From assembly GCA_022071945.1 (NCBI GenBank), contig JAJVIN010000028.1, positions 226,038-290,037 of the forward strand: a stretch of 64,000 nucleotides of DNA, read 5' to 3'. The stretch comes from Thermoanaerobaculia bacterium. Lineage in GTDB: Bacteria; Acidobacteriota; Thermoanaerobaculia; UBA5066. Of this stretch, positions 9,107 through 19,715 are shown piece by piece. Each line of letters begins with the position of its first letter. Within the stretch, counting starts at the first letter, position 1. The notes beneath the pieces were generated by a model, which was given only the letters and a program-made list of their open reading frames with translations, had not been told where the DNA came from and ran no database searches. The translations under genes were made by a program, and so were the position numbers.

Positions 9107-10483
9107 CTAACGGTTCCAGTTCGGGACCTCTTCGGGGCGGAGGTTGTAGAAGAACCCGATCGTCACTCCCTCGCGGTCGGTGTTGAGATCCGCCGGAAGA
9201 GGCTTGAAGGGGCTCGCGTGCCGGATCGCCATGGCGGCGGCGTTGTCAAACGGCGGGACCCCTGACGACTGAAGGATTCTCACGTCCTCGACGGTCCCGT
9301 CCCGGCGGATGTAGAACTTGATGACCAGCCATCCCTTGACCCCATAGTGAGCCAGCCCCGGAACCTCCCAGTTCCGCTTGATCTTGCGGACCATCTCGGC
9401 CGCGTAGGAGCTCCAGTCGTAGTTCTTGGTGTCAAACGACAGGGGTCCGTTGTCGACAAATCCCCCGTCGCTGTTGAACCCGGCCCCTCCATCGCCCCCC
9501 TGGTCTCCCATCCGGGCAGCGCGGGCCGCGTCCTCGGCCGTCATCCCCGAAAGGGGCGAGACGGGCAGACCGGAAAGCCCGCGGCGAGAGAGGCTCTCGG
9601 CCGAAGCGACCGGCGCCTCTCGCTGCGGAGGAGGATAGGGGGCGGCCTTCGCGGTCTGCGACCCGTCGGCGCCGGCGTTCTCGGCCATCTTCTGGGATCT
9701 CTGCCCGGCCGCGAGGTCCTGAATGCCCTGCTTGGCAACGGATTTCGGAGTCTCGGCCTTGGGGAGAGCGGGGTCTCCCCCGTGGGCCCGGCGGCTCTCG
9801 TCCGAGGGAAGGACCCTCTTGAGGGCGGATTCCTGACGCTGTCCGGGCGCGGGGTAGAAGTGGACCGGGATGGGCGGAGGCTTCTCAGGGACCTGAAGCA
9901 GCTTCACGAGCCCCATCGGGTCCGGCATGTTCTCGGGCTTCACGTTCGCTTTGGACTCGGGTCTCGGAATGAGGAGCCAGAGCGTCGCGAGCAAGAGGTG
10001 CGCGATGAGGGACAAGGCCGTTCCCCACTCGAGATCGAGGGTCCACGGTTTCTTGTCGCGAACCCTCTCGACGTCGCCCTCCAGGGAGGAGAGATGAAGG
10101 GGATCCGGATCCGGGTCGCGGGGCCTGAAGAACGGGTCCTGCTCGGGGTCGAGGCCACCGGCTGGCGGCCAGGGCTTCGCGAGGCTGTCGATGTTTTCCG
10201 GTTCGTTCAGGCGGACGACGGTGAGATGGCTGATGGTGTCCTCGAATTGGGGCTTTTCGGCACCGGGAGTAAGACCATGGAAGAGGCGTGCCAGACCGGA
10301 AAGATACTCGAAAAACAGGCAGGGTCCCGCGGCTTGAGCGTCCCGGGGGCTTCTGTTAGCATGCCGCGCGGTAACGTTTTCCTTGGAAAGCGGGCTCGAC
10401 CCGCTTTTTTGTTCCGCAAGAAACCCTAGAGCCCTTCTCAAACACTCCGGAGCCTGCCCAAACCTTCGTGACCGCCTCGACAC
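9107..10483 (-). CDS. TonB-family energy-transducer protein (start uncertain)
   Basis: Links inner-membrane energy to outer-membrane transporters. One membrane segment (TALSLIAHLLLATLWLLIP) is followed by a long Pro/Ala-rich periplasmic linker. The C-terminal TonB domain shows YAAEMVRKIKRNWEVP, FYIRRDGTVEDVRILQSSG and PFDNAAAMAIRHASPF. The open frame begins with GTG at 10483, but its first 90 or so residues look non-conserved and overlap the rimP promoter, the rimP hairpin and rimP itself. The only other canonical start before the membrane segment is TTG 10441. A CTG at 10210 would give a sensible N-terminus. The start is therefore unresolved; a non-canonical start or a sequence error are both possible. 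HtrA follows downstream. Confidence 0.8.
   Translation of the reverse strand: MSRRSRRFGQAPECLRRALGFLAEQKSGSSPLSKENVTARHANRSPRDAQAAGPCLFFEYLSGLARLFHGLTPGAEKPQFEDTISHLTVVRLNEPENIDSLAKPWPPAGGLDPEQDPFFRPRDPDPDPLHLSSLEGDVERVRDKKPWTLDLEWGTALSLIAHLLLATLWLLIPRPESKANVKPENMPDPMGLVKLLQVPEKPPPIPVHFYPAPGQRQESALKRVLPSDESRRAHGGDPALPKAETPKSVAKQGIQDLAAGQRSQKMAENAGADGSQTAKAAPYPPPQREAPVASAESLSRRGLSGLPVSPLSGMTAEDAARAARMGDQGGDGGAGFNSDGGFVDNGPLSFDTKNYDWSSYAAEMVRKIKRNWEVPGLAHYGVKGWLVIKFYIRRDGTVEDVRILQSSGVPPFDNAAAMAIRHASPFKPLPADLNTDREGVTIGFFYNLRPEEVPNWNR
10334..10362 (+). promoter_or_regulatory. candidate promoter of the rimP-nusA-infB operon
   Basis: TTGAGC at 10334-10339, a 17-bp spacer and TAGCAT at 10357-10362, each 4 of 6 to consensus. 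Transcription would start near 10369, only about 18 nt before the terminator-like hairpin and about 100 nt before the rimP GTG. Confidence 0.5.
10387..10410 (+). terminator. intrinsic-terminator-like attenuator in the rimP leader
   Basis: Perfect 8-bp stem AAAGCGGG/CCCGCTTT with loop CTCGA, ending in a T-run and followed by GTT. It lies between the candidate promoter and rimP with no gene upstream on this strand, so it would act on the rimP-nusA leader. U-tract hairpins ahead of rimP are known in other bacteria. Feedback through NusA is inference. Confidence 0.7.
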
Positions 10484-10950
10484 ATCCGCCGCTCCCCTTC
10501 GGACCCGAAGTCGTTGAAGACCTGCGAGCCAGCCTGGCTGGACTGGGGCTTGTGCTGTGCCACATCGCCTGGGTCCCGCGAAAGCGTCGCGGAGTGCTGA
10601 CGTTCTTCATCGACCGCGACGGCGGGGTCACGCTCGACGACTGCGAGGCGGCCAGCCATGCTCTCGAGGGGAAGCTCGACACCCTGGAGGAACTGGGCGG
10701 TTCCTACCTCCTCGAGGTCTCTTCCCCGGGGCTCGATCGTCCCCTCTGGACGGTTGCGGACTGTGAGAGATTCACCGGCCGGCGGGTGCGGGTTCAATTG
10801 CACGAACCCGTGGAGGGCACGGCACGGTTGAAGGGCTTGCTCGAGAGCGTCTCGGGGAGCCTCCTGACCATCCTTGATGAGGACCGGCAACGCCGCTACA
10901 CTGTTCAATTCGGTGACGTCAAGCTCGCCCGGCTGATTCCGGAGTTCTGA
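10468..10950 (+). CDS. rimP: ribosome maturation factor RimP
   Basis: 30S maturation factor of 160 aa, starting at GTG 10468. The N-terminal alpha/beta domain shows the family pattern VLTFFIDRDGGVTLDDCEAASHAL and YLLEVSSPGLDRPL. The C-terminal SH3-like domain begins around FTGRRVRVQL. Length is typical. It is the first gene of a plus-strand operon that runs rimP-nusA-infB-ylxP-rbfA-nrnA-truB, all of which act in transcription, initiation or RNA/ribosome maturation. A promoter at 10334-10362 and a terminator-like hairpin at 10387-10410 precede it, suggesting attenuation control of the operon. The nusA ATG lies 61 bp downstream. Confidence 0.94.
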   Translation: MTASTHPPLPFGPEVVEDLRASLAGLGLVLCHIAWVPRKRRGVLTFFIDRDGGVTLDDCEAASHALEGKLDTLEELGGSYLLEVSSPGLDRPLWTVADCERFTGRRVRVQLHEPVEGTARLKGLLESVSGSLLTILDEDRQRRYTVQFGDVKLARLIPEF

Positions 10951-11011
10951 GACTCCGGACGGGAAGAAGGACGGGACGTTGACCGCGAACCCTAATGGAG
11001 AGACACACGCG

Positions 11012-12762
11012 ATGACATCAACTGAGGCCCCGAACCGAAACGGTACGAACGGCGCCTCCGCGTCGAAGGGCAAGGCCCAGCGGGGGACAAAGGTCGCAAA
11101 GGCCGTGAAGGCTCCCCCGCCGACCCGGGCGGAGGAGATCCTCGGGGCATTGGAGACCGCCTCGAAGGACCGTGAAATAGACAAGGAGCGGTTCGTGACG
11201 GCCCTCGAGGAGGCCGTCGCCACGGCTGCCCGGCGCGTCTATCGCGTGCGAGAAATGGCCGCCCACGTCGACTTGCGGACGGGCGACATCACCGCCTGGA
11301 CTCCGTACCGCATCGTCGAGAAGAAGACGAAGCCGGAAGTTCCCATCCTCGATCCTGACGACATCCCGCTCGGGAAGATCGCGGCCGCGCCTGCTCCGCT
11401 CCTCGAGCACGAGAAAGAGGCGAAGCTGCCCTGGATCGAGGTCTTGCTCGACGAGGCTCGAGCCCTCGTGACGTCGGGCGAGCTCGCCGACAAGCCGTGG
11501 GAGATCATCCGGGACCCGGATGGCGCGCCATACGTCTTGAAGGATGTCGACGAGGCCGTGGCCGGCGACGAGATCCGCTACTACAGGTCGACCGAGGGCC
11601 TCGGCCGCATCGCGGCCCAGAGCGCCAAGCAGGTCCTTTACCAGAAGGTCCGCGAGGCGGAGCGCGACAAGATCTACGACGAGTACATCCGGAAGGTCGG
11701 AGAGCTGATCACCGGGACCGTCAAGAGATTCGAGAAGGGGAACATGATCGTCGACCTCGGAAAGACCGAGGCCGTGATCCCCAAGGAACACCAGTCGCGC
11801 GCCGAGCGGTACACGCAGGGCGAGCGCGTCCGGGGCGTTCTCGTGGACGTCCAGAAGAACCAGAAGGGCGCCCAGCTGATCCTCTCGCGCACCTCCCCCG
11901 AGCTCCTGAAGAGCCTCATGCGCATGGAAGTCCCCGAGATCTACGACGGATCCGTCGTCATTCGCGGGTGCGTGCGGCACGCGGGTGAGCGGGCCAAGGT
12001 CTCGGTCTCCTCCCGCGAGCGCGACGTCGACCCGGTGGGGGCGTGCGTTGGAATGCGCGGGGCGCGCGTGCAGGCGATCATGCGGGAGCTCCGAGGCGAG
12101 CGAATCGACATCATCCAGTTCTCGGATGACCTCGTGACCTACGCCCAGAACGCCCTCTCGCCGGCCAAGATCACCCGCGTGTCGGTCATGCCGACCCAGG
12201 AAGAGGAGCAGGAAGACAGACCCGTCCCCATCCCGGTGATCGAGTGCCTGGTCGAGGACGACCAGCTCTCGCTGGCGATCGGCAAGAAGGGCCAGAACGT
12301 CAAGCTGGCCTCCGAGCTCATCGGAGCCCGGATCGACATCAAGAGCGAGCAGGCCGTCAAGGCGGAGGTCGCCAAGACCCTGCAGATGATGATGCTCCTG
12401 ACGGAACGGCGGAAGACGGCCCTGGCCGACATTTCCGGAATCCTCGAGGAGTGGCTGCCCGCCTTCACGGATCAAGGGATAGAAACCGCGGGAGACTTCC
12501 TGGAGATCGGGGACGGCGAGTCGGAAGACGACATCGCCGCCTGGAACGCGATCGATCTCGACGAGGCTTCGAAGGAAGAAGCGCTCGAGATCGTCCGGGA
12601 GTTCGTCAACGCCAGCGGCGAGGGCGAGGCCCTCGAAGAAGAACCCGGCGGCGATGAAGGCCAGGACGCCCTCGAAGCCACCGCAGAGGAACAGGGCGAG
12701 GTCAGCGAGGGCGAAGACCTCGAACCCGAAGCCACCGAAGCGACCACGGAGAAGCTGAATCA

Positions 12763-12766
<4 letters not shown>
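11012..12766 (+). CDS. nusA: transcription elongation/termination factor NusA
   Basis: Binds RNA polymerase and nascent RNA, promoting pausing, termination and antitermination. The frame opens at TTG 10979, but ATG 11012 is preferred because GGAGAG lies nine bases upstream; this gives 584 aa. Order: N-terminal polymerase-binding domain, S1 (ITGTVKRFEKGNMIVDLG), KH1 (VDPVGACVGMRGARVQAIM), KH2 (SLAIGKKGQNVKLASELIG), then an acidic C-terminal tail rich in Glu. Compared with E. coli NusA the N-terminal domain carries about 65 extra residues between PYRIVEK and VDEAVAGDEIRYY. The two C-terminal acidic repeats of E. coli are replaced by a shorter helical region plus the acidic tail. The stop overlaps the infB start (GTGA). 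Confidence 0.96.
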
Positions 12767-16359
<3,593 letters not shown>

Positions 16360-16385
16360 CAGGCCGACACATGAACATCACGTCC

Positions 16386-16418
16386 CGGGCGGGAGCGCGC
16401 CTCGCGCGCTTCCGCCCG
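16386..16418 (+). other. strong RNA hairpin between infB and ylxP
   Basis: A 15-bp stem with one G-U pair and a three-base loop (CTC) lies in the 102-bp infB-ylxP gap. No T-run follows, so it looks like a processing or stability element rather than a terminator. Function is inference. Confidence 0.55.
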
Positions 16419-16461
16419 TCTTCGAACCCCGCCCGCGAATCCGAGCTCCAGGCCTCCGCCG

Positions 16462-16815
16462 ATGGTCGTCGCTGTCGCCTTGTTTGATCTCCACCTCCCG
16501 TTCTGCCGCGGCCTGAAGGAGAAGCGCGCCTTCGTGCGTCCGCTGAAAACCAGGCTGCGGGGGCAGTTCGAGATCTCCGCCGCCGAGGTCGGCCACCAGG
16601 ATCTGCTCCAGCGGGCCCTGGTCGGCATCGCGGCAGTGGGCGGAGACCGCGAGGCGATCGAGCCCCTCCTCGGCCGCGTCTTTGATTTCGTCGAGACCTA
16701 CGCGGAGGAGAACGGCGCCGAGCTGACCCTGGCCGAGCACGAGTTCCTCGCGTATGGCGACCCCGGCGCCCCGGGCTTCTCGCTCCAGGCTCCGGCTGAA
16801 GGAGAACCCCGATGA
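16462..16815 (+). CDS. ylxP: YlxP/DUF503 family protein
   Basis: Small 117-aa protein of the DUF503 family, commonly found between infB and rbfA; the exact biochemical role is not established. Family features: VVAVALFDLHLPFCRGLKEKR at the N-terminus, then ISAAEVGHQDLLQRALVGIA and a C-terminal helix FDFVETYAEENG. ATG 16462 gives the expected N-terminus. Its stop overlaps the rbfA ATG (ATGA at 16812), implying translational coupling and a shared role in ribosome maturation or initiation. Confidence 0.9.
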   Translation: MVVAVALFDLHLPFCRGLKEKRAFVRPLKTRLRGQFEISAAEVGHQDLLQRALVGIAAVGGDREAIEPLLGRVFDFVETYAEENGAELTLAEHEFLAYGDPGAPGFSLQAPAEGEPR

Positions 16816-17201
16816 AAGAAACCCGCAGGACACGCCAGGTCAGCGACGTGGTCCGTGCCGAGCTCGTCCGCCTCATCCGTGAGGAAGTCCACGACCCGGA
16901 GGTCGGCTTTGCCACGATCACCGGAGTGGAGATCTCGCCCGACCTGAAGACCGCGCGCGTCTATGTCTCCGTCCTCGGTCCCGCCGAGCAGTTCGCCAAG
17001 ACCGTGGCGGCCCTCAACCACGCCAGGGGCTTTCTGCGCGGCCCCGTCGGCCGGAACTGCGGTTTGCGGTATGCCCCCGAGCTCACCTTCGTCGAGGACC
17101 ACTCCCTCGAGCGAGGGGCCCGCATCGAGGAGCTCCTCAGGGAAATCCACCAGGGTGAAGAGACCAAGGGTCCCGCGGACGGGTCCAAGGACGAGCAGTG
17201 A
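16812..17201 (+). CDS. rbfA: 30S ribosome-binding factor RbfA
   Basis: Cold-shock and 30S maturation factor with a KH-like fold, 129 aa. Signature stretches are RRTRQVSDVVRAELVRLI near the N-terminus, DPEVGFATITGVEISPDLK, the AKTVAALNHARGFLR helix and APELTFVEDHSLERGARI near the end. The C-terminal tail (after IEELLREI) is charged and probably disordered. The ATG overlaps the ylxP stop and the rbfA stop overlaps the nrnA GTG (GTGA), so the three genes are translationally coupled. Confidence 0.95.
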   Translation: MKETRRTRQVSDVVRAELVRLIREEVHDPEVGFATITGVEISPDLKTARVYVSVLGPAEQFAKTVAALNHARGFLRGPVGRNCGLRYAPELTFVEDHSLERGARIEELLREIHQGEETKGPADGSKDEQ

Positions 17202-18217
17202 TCGTCGCCTCCGCCGAGAAGGATGACCGCGAGGCGGTCGCCGAGGTCCTCCGGAAGGGGAGCCGGTTTCTCCTGACGGGGCACCGGAACCCCGACGGAG
17301 ACTCCCTCGGGTCCGCTCTCGCCCTGGCCTTGGCCCTGAGGGCCGAGGGCAAGACGGCCCGGGTGATCGTCCGCGACCGGTGGCCGAGCGCCTACGACTT
17401 CCTTCCCGGGCTCGACACGGTCGAGGTCTCCGACTCCTTGCCGGAGGGCTGGTTCGAGAGTCATGACGCCATCCTCGTGATGGAGTGCCCGGAGCCCGAG
17501 CGTCCCGGATATCCGGATCTCCTCCGGGGGAACGTGATCAACATCGATCACCACCCCGGAAACACGCTGTACGGCAGGCATAACCTCGTCGACCTGCCCG
17601 CCGCGGCGGTCGGCGAGATGATGGCGGACCTTCTGGACCACCTCGGCTGGCCCATCACGCGGGAGATCGCGACCAACATCTGGGTCTCCCTCGTCTCCGA
17701 CACCGGCTCCTTCCGCTACGGCAACACGACCGCCAAGGCTCTCGCCCTCGCGGCCCGGCTCGTGACCCTGGGTGTCGAGCCCGGACCGGTGGGAGAGCAC
17801 CTCTTCGAGTCGCGGCCCCGGGCGGCGGTCCGGCTCGAAGACCTGGTCATGGGCACGATGAAGTTCCATTCGCGAGACCGGATCGCGACCGTCGAGCTCT
17901 GGCAGCGGTTCCTGGACGAGACCGGGGCTCAGGCCGCCGACTCGGAGAACCTGATCAATCGCGCCCGCGGCATCGAGGGCGTCCAGGCGGCGATCCTCTT
18001 CCGCGAGGCGGGGCCCCCGGGTGAATTCCGCTGTTCGTTCCGGTCAAAAGGAACGGTGGACGTCCGGTCCGTTGCCGCGGCGTTCGGAGGCGGCGGTCAC
18101 CGCAACGCGGCGGGGTGCGGCGCACAGACAACCGACTTCGCGGCGCTTTTGCAAGACATCGTGTCGCGCGTGGAGGCAGCCATCGAAAGAGCCGCCCCCG
18201 CTCCGGGCCCAGAATGA
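17198..18217 (+). CDS. nrnA: DHH/DHHA1 nanoRNase / pAp phosphatase family protein
   Basis: Predicted Mn2+-dependent enzyme degrading oligoribonucleotides of a few nucleotides and possibly dephosphorylating pAp. The 339-aa protein starts at GTG 17198, overlapping the rbfA stop. DHH domain: HRNPDGDSLGSALAL (motif I), NIDHHPGNTLYG (DHH motif III) and SLVSDTGSFRYGNTT (motif IV). Motif II reads VMECPEPER, with Glu where many family members have Asp. The DHHA1 domain ends with the glycine-rich substrate-binding GGGGHRNAAG. The position between rbfA and truB is common for this gene. Symbol assignment rests on family and context; NrnA-type substrate range cannot be seen. Confidence 0.9.
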   Translation: MIVASAEKDDREAVAEVLRKGSRFLLTGHRNPDGDSLGSALALALALRAEGKTARVIVRDRWPSAYDFLPGLDTVEVSDSLPEGWFESHDAILVMECPEPERPGYPDLLRGNVINIDHHPGNTLYGRHNLVDLPAAAVGEMMADLLDHLGWPITREIATNIWVSLVSDTGSFRYGNTTAKALALAARLVTLGVEPGPVGEHLFESRPRAAVRLEDLVMGTMKFHSRDRIATVELWQRFLDETGAQAADSENLINRARGIEGVQAAILFREAGPPGEFRCSFRSKGTVDVRSVAAAFGGGGHRNAAGCGAQTTDFAALLQDIVSRVEAAIERAAPAPGPE

Positions 18218-19149
18218 CACACACCTCGCCGAGCCCGGGCTTCTCCGGGCTTCTCCTGATCGACAAGCCCGAGGGTCTGACGTCGCACGACGTCGTGGAC
18301 GAGGTCCGCGAGATCCTGGGGACACAGCGGATCGGCCACACGGGCACGCTCGACCCGGCGGCCACGGGGCTCCTCGTTCTCTGCGTCGGCCGCTCCGCGG
18401 GCCGCCTCCAGTCGTTCCTGACGGGGCTCGACAAGAGCTACGAGGGCGAGATGCGCTTCGGGATCGAGACGGACACGTACGACCGCGAGGGAACTCAGGT
18501 CGGCGCGACCCACCCGGAGCCCTTCCCCGAGCGAGAGGCCGTCCTGTCAGCCGCGGCCGCCTACACCGGGGAGTTCGAGCAGAGCCCGCCCCCCTTCTCC
18601 GCCAAGAAGTTCGGCGGCAAGAAGTTCTACGAGCTGGCGCGCAAGGGCGAGGCCGTGCCCGTCACGTCGAAGAGGGTCCGGGTCGACCGCTTTGCCATCC
18701 GCGGACTCGCGGGAGACCGGGCGGACTTCGACGTCGTCTGTACCTCGGGGACCTACATCCGCTCCCTCGTGCACGAGGTCGGCAAGATCGTCGGGATGGG
18801 GGCCCACCTGACACAGCTCAGACGGACCTCCATCGGGCGATTCCAGCTCGAGGACGCAATCACCCTGGAGGCCCTCAGGGCCCGGCCGGAAGAGTCGAGA
18901 TTGACGAAACCGCACTGGATACCGACCTCGGAGATCCCGCTCCCCTTCCCGTCCGTCGCCCTCGCCGTTCTCGAAGCCGAGAAGGTGAGACGCGGCCAGG
19001 CGGTTCCGGTGCGGCTCCCCTCGGAGGTCTCGCCGTCATCCTGGATCCGCCTCACGACGGGCGGCCACCTCCTGGCGCTCGGGCTTCTCGAGCCCCTGGG
19101 CCGCGGAACAGTGGCCCTGGCGCGGCCCAAGATCGTCCTTTCGGATTGA
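18214..19149 (+). CDS. truB: tRNA pseudouridine(55) synthase TruB
   Basis: Makes pseudouridine 55 in the T-loop of tRNAs. ATG 18214 overlaps the nrnA stop (ATGA) and gives 311 aa; an in-frame GTG at 18115 is an unneeded extension. Motifs: LLIDKPEGLTSHDVV, the catalytic loop RIGHTGTLDPAATGLL with the nucleophilic Asp, YEGEMRFGIETDTYDREG, and SGTYIRSLVHEVG. The C-terminal part after about residue 240 resembles a short PUA-like extension. Last gene of the coupled rimP-truB run; rpsO follows with its own predicted promoter. Confidence 0.95.
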   Translation: MTHTSPSPGFSGLLLIDKPEGLTSHDVVDEVREILGTQRIGHTGTLDPAATGLLVLCVGRSAGRLQSFLTGLDKSYEGEMRFGIETDTYDREGTQVGATHPEPFPEREAVLSAAAAYTGEFEQSPPPFSAKKFGGKKFYELARKGEAVPVTSKRVRVDRFAIRGLAGDRADFDVVCTSGTYIRSLVHEVGKIVGMGAHLTQLRRTSIGRFQLEDAITLEALRARPEESRLTKPHWIPTSEIPLPFPSVALAVLEAEKVRRGQAVPVRLPSEVSPSSWIRLTTGGHLLALGLLEPLGRGTVALARPKIVLSD

Positions 19150-19175
19150 GGACAGCTGCAAGGCCGGTCCTCCGG

Positions 19176-19204
19176 TTGACCCAACAGCAATCAGAACCTA
19201 GACT
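19176..19204 (+). promoter_or_regulatory. candidate rpsO promoter
   Basis: TTGACC at 19176-19181 (5 of 6), exactly 17 bp, then TAGACT at 19199-19204 (4 of 6). It lies in the truB-rpsO gap, 36 bp before the rpsO start codon, so rpsO and pnp can be transcribed independently of the nusA operon. Confidence 0.6.
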
Positions 19205-19239
19205 CAGGGGTTCGAGAGAATAGGAAAGGGAAAAGAAAA

Positions 19240-19509
19240 TTGACTCAGTTGACTGCACAAAAAGCCGAGACGATCACCACGTACCGGCGCCACGAGAGCG
19301 ATACGGGCTCTCCTGAGGTGCAGGTGGCGCTGCTCTCGCAGCGAATCTCCTCCCTCACGGATCACTTCAAGTCCCACAAGAAAGACCACCACTCCCGCCG
19401 CGGTCTCCTGAAGATGGTCGGCCAGCGCCGCCGCCTTCTCGATTACCTCAAGAATCGTGATCTCGAACGCTATCGCTCCCTGATCGAGCGCCTCGGGCTC
19501 CGCAAGTAG
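19240..19509 (+). CDS. rpsO: 30S ribosomal protein S15
   Basis: Primary 16S rRNA-binding protein of the 30S platform, 89 aa, the usual length. Starts at TTG 19240 after the purine-rich AGGAAAGGGAAAAG. Signature regions: [39 protein letters not shown] and [16 protein letters not shown]. rpsO-pnp is a conserved pair. A rare TTG start in an abundant ribosomal protein may serve in autoregulation by S15, which is known in other bacteria; that link here is inference. A terminator hairpin follows. Confidence 0.97.
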   Translation: MTQLTAQKAETITTYRRHESDTGSPEVQVALLSQRISSLTDHFKSHKKDHHSRRGLLKMVGQRRRLLDYLKNRDLERYRSLIERLGLRK

Positions 19510-19590
19510 AAACAACTGGATTCAGCGAGGCTCCCCGGTCGGAGTTGGGTCACGACTCGCTTTTGCCTGGCAAAACAGGTCCAAACGGCA

Positions 19591-19629
19591 CCGGGCGGCT
19601 GCACGATTTCAGCCGCCCGGTTGCTTTTT
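19591..19629 (+). terminator. hairpin between rpsO and pnp
   Basis: A 10-bp perfect stem CCGGGCGGCT/AGCCGCCCGG with a 10-nt loop, then TTGCTTTTTG. It looks like an intrinsic terminator that would let only part of rpsO transcription reach pnp. In E. coli the equivalent gap holds a terminator and an RNase III processing stem. Confidence 0.75.
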
Positions 19630-19715
19630 GGGCCGGGAAGCGCGTCCCTGCGACCCTGCGGTCACGGACCTGGCTCCGCTGGCTGGACTGACCCTCGCCA
19701 AGGAAAGGAAAACTG

